A stretch of DNA of 21,273 bases from Deltaproteobacteria bacterium. Lineage in GTDB: Bacteria > Desulfobacterota_B > Binatia > UBA9968. Position numbers and translations under genes: made by a program. A model generated the notes under the pieces. It saw only the letters and a list, made by a program, of their open reading frames with translations. It ran no database searches and was not told the origin of the DNA. Every line of letters begins with the position of its first letter. Position 1 is the stretch's first letter. Positions 18,258-21,273 of this stretch are shown piece after piece. The stretch lies in assembly GCA_016193385.1 (NCBI GenBank), contig JACPSF010000271.1, positions 1 through 21,273 on the forward strand, read 5' to 3'.

Positions 18258-18701
18258 TCAAGAGGGCTGGGGTTGGCTCTGTCCCGCTTCCGAGGCCCCG
18301 AGCACCTGGGCAGCTTTCTTTACATCGCGCGGCTTGACCCAGAGGATGGCCCCGTAGCGTCCGAATCCTGCCGCCACGGCGTTCACGGCGGTCACATTGA
18401 TTTTGGCTTCCGCCAGTTTGGATACGAACTCCGCGATCGCCCCTACCCGGTCGTCTCCTTGGATCAGAAACCCACTTTTCGGGCCCACGAGCCTGAGCTT
18501 GGCCTTTTTGGCGGCGGCCTTAAACGCTGCCTGATCCGCCGGGATGAAATCGATCTGCGCGCGCCGGCCTTTGGGAAAGCCGGTGAATGCAAGCACATTG
18601 ATCCCTTCCTCCTTCAGCATATTGAGCAGCCTCGCGCCCTCCCCTGGCTTGTCGCTAACCTCCGTATAGAAATACTGGACCCGCTGGATCGTTTCGGCCA
18701 T
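18258..18701 (-). CDS. Tandem ACT-domain protein, putative amino-acid sensor
   Basis: A 147-residue cytoplasmic protein with two ACT-like ligand-binding folds: about 7-70 (VQYFYTEVSDKPGEGARLLN, INVLAFTGFP) and 72-135 (FLIQGDDRVGAIAEFVSKLA, INVTAVNAVAAG). ACT pairs usually bind amino acids or similar metabolites and regulate a partner; no catalytic domain is attached. The start at 18701 (MAETIQRV) has a perfect AAAGGAGG 7 nt upstream; longer starts in this frame run into the mnmE promoter region and should be ignored. It is divergent from mnmE and lies upstream of the LLM gene. ACT fold call is good; ligand and partner are unknown. Confidence 0.8.
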   Translation of the reverse strand: MAETIQRVQYFYTEVSDKPGEGARLLNMLKEEGINVLAFTGFPKGRRAQIDFIPADQAAFKAAAKKAKLRLVGPKSGFLIQGDDRVGAIAEFVSKLAEAKINVTAVNAVAAGFGRYGAILWVKPRDVKKAAQVLGASEAGQSQPQPS

Positions 18702-18834
18702 GGCACCACCCTCCTTTTGTGTTGGTATGGAGTCGTTCCGAAAGTACGCCTTAACGCTAATCATAGCGTCATCTCGTGTCAACTCTGTCTGGTTGCCTTC
18801 ACCGCAAAAATTGTTAAGATGATGCCGGTTTTTC
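18702..18834. promoter_or_regulatory. Divergent promoter region between the ACT gene and mnmE
   Basis: A 133-bp non-coding stretch. For mnmE, TTGCCT (18793-18798) and TAAGAT (18815-18820) with a 16-nt spacer give a plausible promoter, leaving a leader of only about 8 nt. For the minus-strand ACT gene, TTGACA (plus-strand TGTCAA, 18777-18782) is a perfect -35, but the best TATGAT-like -10 is only 11 nt away. The inverted repeat ACGCTA-ATCA-TAGCGT (18754-18769) overlaps that -10 and could be an operator or an RNA hairpin in the ACT leader. Confidence 0.4.
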
Positions 18835-20165
18835 ATGTACAAAGAAGATACTATCGCCGCGATCGCAACCCCAGTGGGTGAGGGCGGAGTGGCGATTGTG
18901 CGCATCAGCGGTCCCGAGGCAGAACCCTCCGCTCCCACACTCTTCACCATGGAACAATTCGCGACCCAGAAACCGGAGTGGTATTGGACGAGGTTTTGTT
19001 GGCCTTAATGCGCAAGCCGCGGAGTTATACCGGCGAAGACGTGGCTGAGGTTCATTGCCACGGTGGCCCCTATCTCGTGCGGGAGGTTCTGCGGCTCGTT
19101 CTCGCGCGCGGCGCCCGCCCCGCTGAGCCTGGAGAATTCACCAAAAGGGCTTTTCTCAACGGCCGCCTGGATCTTGCGCAGGCGGAAGCTGTGCTTGATT
19201 TGATCCGCGCGCGCACGGATGGGGGGATGCGTCTCGCCCTTGGGCAGGTGCGGGGGGAGCTCTCCAAGTGGGTGGGCGAGCTACGCGAAGAGCTGCTCGA
19301 TATCCTGGTGCAGGTTGAGGCCGCGATCGATTTTCCTGAGGAGGAGATCGAGCTGCTCCAGAGGGAAGAGCTGCGGGGTAAAGTTGAAGCCTTGAGACAA
19401 AAGATCGCCGCCATTATTGCCAGCTACGAATGGGGGAAACTCTTCCGTGAAGGGGCCAGAGTTTGCATAGCGGGGCGGCCGAATGTGGGGAAGTCGAGCC
19501 TTTTCAACGCTCTTTTAGGGGATACACGGGTGATTGTCACTCCAGTTCCGGGCACGACGAGGGATGTCATCGAGGAGAGCATCAATCTGGGAGGTCTTCC
19601 GGTTGTGCTCTGGGATACGGCTGGCATTCGCGCCACCGAAGATCAGGTGGAGCGGATCGGGGTGGATTTGTCGTTGCAGCGGGTCGCCGAAGCAGAAGCG
19701 GTATTGGCAGTCATGGATGGATCGGAAAGCGTGAGCCGTGAGGATCGATCTATCCTCGATGCCGTAAGAGGAAAGAAGGGGTTGATCGTCATCAACAAAT
19801 CGGATCTGCCTTTGAGGCTCGATCTGAATTGGGTGAGCGAGACCGCGTCCGAGAAGAGTTTAGTACATGTCTCGGCCAGGGATGGGATTGGGCTGGACGG
19901 GTTAAAGCATGCGCTGAGAGAGCTTTTGGTTAACGCCCGAACCGAGCCGCCCATCGTGCTGACTAATGTGCGCCACAAAGCAGCCCTGGAGCGGGCGGTG
20001 GCGAGCCTCGTGGCGGCGGTCCGCGCCTTGGCGGATGGCCGCCAGCCTGAGCTTGTTGCAGTCGACCTGCAAGCGGCCAAAGAGGGGCTTGAAGAGATTA
20101 TCGGCGTGGTAAGCAGCGATGATATTTTAGAACGTATTTTTGCCAACTTTTGTTTAGGAAAATAA
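18835..20165 (+). CDS. mnmE: tRNA-modification GTPase MnmE (TrmE), reading frame broken near residue 29
   Basis: With MnmG this GTPase makes the (carboxymethyl)aminomethyl group on wobble uridine-34 of certain tRNAs. The true N-terminus, [20 protein letters not shown] then IVRISGPEA, starts at ATG 18835 and ends in another frame (TAA near 19006). From about 18924 the correct protein continues in a different frame: [17 protein letters not shown], then [20 protein letters not shown] and HCHGG. Relative to homologues about 16 residues are missing at 18919-18932, a 3n+1 loss of about 49 nt. Downstream everything is intact: G1 GRPNVGKSS (19473-19499), G2 GTTRD, G3 DTAGI, G4 NKSD (19794-19805) and the C-terminal formyl-THF-binding motif CLGK. 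No ribosome site precedes ATG 18835. GTG 18978 yields the longest single ORF but is not the native start. It could be a real lesion or an assembly fault. Confidence 0.93.
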
Positions 20166-20186
20166 TATATTAGTGAGAATAAATAA

Positions 20187-20216
20187 TTGTAAATGAACAA
20201 TTCTGAGACATAGAAT
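20187..20216 (+). promoter_or_regulatory. Candidate promoter in the AT-rich mnmE-mnmG gap
   Basis: TTGTAA (20187-20192) and TAGAAT (20211-20216) are 18 nt apart, matching consensus at 4 of 6 and 5 of 6. They lie in the 84-bp, strongly AT-rich gap before mnmG. A short inverted repeat AATTGT/ACAATT (20185-20202, 6-nt loop) overlaps the -35 and might be an operator or a weak terminator for mnmE. Confidence 0.35.
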
Positions 20217-20224
20217 TTGCTATT

Positions 20225-20240
20225 TGTTTCACGGGAAACA
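20225..20240. other. parS-like 16-bp imperfect palindrome upstream of mnmG
   Basis: TGTTTCACGGGAAACA differs at one base (position 10, G for T) from TGTTTCACGTGAAACA, a form of the widely conserved ParB-binding parS site. Seven of eight base pairs of the palindrome are kept. The context supports the idea: mnmG is commonly followed by rsmG, parA and parB, and parS sites cluster there. The changed base lies in the central ACGT core, so affinity may be reduced. As RNA the same bases could fold into a 6-bp hairpin with an ACGG loop just before the mnmG start. No DnaA boxes were noticed in the gap. Confidence 0.45.
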
Positions 20241-20249
20241 TGTGGACCC

Positions 20250-21273
20250 ATGGGCACAAGAATTTATGACATTATAGTAATTGGAGCCGGCCATGCGGGT
20301 ATCGAGGCTGCCTTAGCTACCGCACGGATGGGATGCGGTACCTTAATGCTGACTCTGAACCTCGACCATATCGGCCAGATGTCGTGCAATCCGGCCATCG
20401 GAGGCATCGGTAAAGGGCATTTGGTAAAGGAAATTGACGCCTTGGGTGGCGAGATGGGCCGGGCGATCGATGAGACCGGCATTCAGTTTCGTCTGCTCAA
20501 TACTAAGAAGGGCCCGGCTGTGAGGGCGTCGCGCGCCCAGGCCGACAAGGCATTTTACCGCCAGCGGATGAAACGGGCGTTGGAAAATTGTCCAAATCTG
20601 ACCCTCCGCCAGGCTAGCATTGAGCGCCTTCTGGTTGAGAATGGTGAAGTAAAAGGAGTGGAAAGCCAAATCGGTGAAATTTTCTACGGTCGCCGCGTGA
20701 TTCTTACCACAGGCACCTTCCTTAAAGGGCTGATCCACGTAGGGGATAAGAACTACTCTGCTGGGCGGGCTGGCGATTTTGCGGCGCAAGGATTGAGCGA
20801 TTCGCTCAGAGAGCAGGGATTCAAGATTGGTCGGCTCAAGACCGGCACCTGTCCCAGGCTGGACGGGCGAAGCATCAGCTACTCGCGCTTGCAGGTTCAG
20901 CACGGCGATGATCCACCCGTGCCGTTTTCTTTCGCCACCGAAAGGATTATGCAGAAACAGCTACCTTGTTACATCACATATACCAACAGCCAAACACACG
21001 CGATCATTCGCTCCGCCCTGGGCCGCTCTCCGATGTATTCGGGGATTATCAAGAGCCGGGGGCCACGCTATTGCCCTTCAATCGAAGATAAGGTTGTTCG
21101 GTTTGCCGACAAAGAGAGGCACCAGATCTTTCTTGAGCCTGAGGGACGCGACACCGTTGAGATTTATCCAAACGGGTTGTCGACCAGCCTGCCCCTGGAT
21201 GTCCAGATTGAGATGGTTCATTCCATTGAGGGGTTGGAGCAGGCCGAGATAATGCGGCCAGGCTACGCGATTG
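20250..21273 (+). CDS. mnmG: tRNA uridine-34 modification enzyme MnmG (GidA), 3'-partial
   Basis: FAD-dependent partner of MnmE in wobble-uridine modification. The frame is open from ATG 20250 to the right edge (341 codons of about 620). The FAD Rossmann motif is [20 protein letters not shown], followed by [49 protein letters not shown] and PPVPFSF. One near-invariant motif is altered: [10 protein letters not shown] has Cys where KTGTPPRLDG is usual. The ribosome site is weak (GTGGA 4-8 nt upstream). The gene follows mnmE by 84 bp, the usual order, with rsmG and parAB expected beyond the window. Confidence 0.97.
   Translation, partial: MGTRIYDIIVIGAGHAGIEAALATARMGCGTLMLTLNLDHIGQMSCNPAIGGIGKGHLVKEIDALGGEMGRAIDETGIQFRLLNTKKGPAVRASRAQADKAFYRQRMKRALENCPNLTLRQASIERLLVENGEVKGVESQIGEIFYGRRVILTTGTFLKGLIHVGDKNYSAGRAGDFAAQGLSDSLREQGFKIGRLKTGTCPRLDGRSISYSRLQVQHGDDPPVPFSFATERIMQKQLPCYITYTNSQTHAIIRSALGRSPMYSGIIKSRGPRYCPSIEDKVVRFADKERHQIFLEPEGRDTVEIYPNGLSTSLPLDVQIEMVHSIEGLEQAEIMRPGYAI

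Noticed and set aside
18177..18881. Plus-strand open frame of 234 codons across the ACT gene
   Set aside because: Antisense to the ACT-domain gene, which has clear family features and a perfect ribosome site; no motif in the plus frame.
18702..18950. Longer N-terminus for the ACT protein (start at 18950)
   Set aside because: The extension would overlap the mnmE start, lacks ACT features, and the AAAGGAGG site clearly serves ATG 18701.
18978..18980. GTG as the real start of mnmE
   Set aside because: Conserved MnmE sequence ([15 protein letters not shown]) lies upstream in the same frame, and the genuine N-terminus starts at 18835 in another frame.

Overview
The window looks like chromosomal DNA from an uncultured, moderately GC-rich Gram-negative-type bacterium. 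A soil or sediment lineage of the deltaproteobacterial, Binatia, NC10 or Rokubacteria grade would fit. This is inferred from gene content and style (F1 ATP synthase tail, mnmE-mnmG pair, many cupins, LLM flavoenzymes and DMT permeases, strong AAAGGAGG ribosome sites) and is not proven. No tRNA, rRNA, CRISPR array, transposase or phage gene was seen.

Layout. (1) 1-2589: the end of an ATP synthase operon, atpG (5'-partial and internally broken), atpD and atpC. (2) 2608-6146: a tight trio of bicupin protein, EutA-like ASKHA ATPase and DMT/EamA permease, starting 18 bp after atpC. (3) 6201-8944: a promoter-like site, a periplasmic binding protein and a fused two-domain ABC permease; no ATPase gene follows. 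(4) 9017-15138: a closely packed co-directional set of small cupin, cyclic amidohydrolase (hydantoinase/dihydroorotase/allantoinase superfamily), LLM flavin oxidoreductase, M20 metallohydrolase and AMP-forming acyl-CoA synthetase. It reads as a catabolic module for a cyclic amide or imide. (5) 15377-17120: a second DMT permease about 65% identical to the first, then an SDR oxidoreductase. (6) 17187-18701, minus strand: a second LLM oxidoreductase and a tandem-ACT-domain protein. (7) 18835-21273: mnmE (broken near its start) and mnmG (cut by the window end), with a 16-bp site one base away from the ParB-binding parS consensus just before mnmG.

How it fits together. In many bacteria mnmE-mnmG-rsmG-parA-parB and the atp operon lie near the replication origin. 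Here about 16 kb of accessory transport and catabolic genes separates atpC from mnmE. The likely logic of the accessory block is uptake (ABC and DMT proteins), hydrolytic ring opening (amidohydrolase), flavin-dependent oxidation (LLM), amide cleavage (M20) and CoA activation (acyl-CoA synthetase). The substrate cannot be read from sequence.

A recurring oddity is three short apparent deletions. One is in atpG (about 130 nt, frameshift), one in the ABC permease N-terminus (about 40 nt, creating an in-frame TAG) and one in mnmE (about 50 nt, frameshift). Because atpG is normally indispensable and the flanking coding sequence is undecayed, assembly error is at least as likely as true gene loss.
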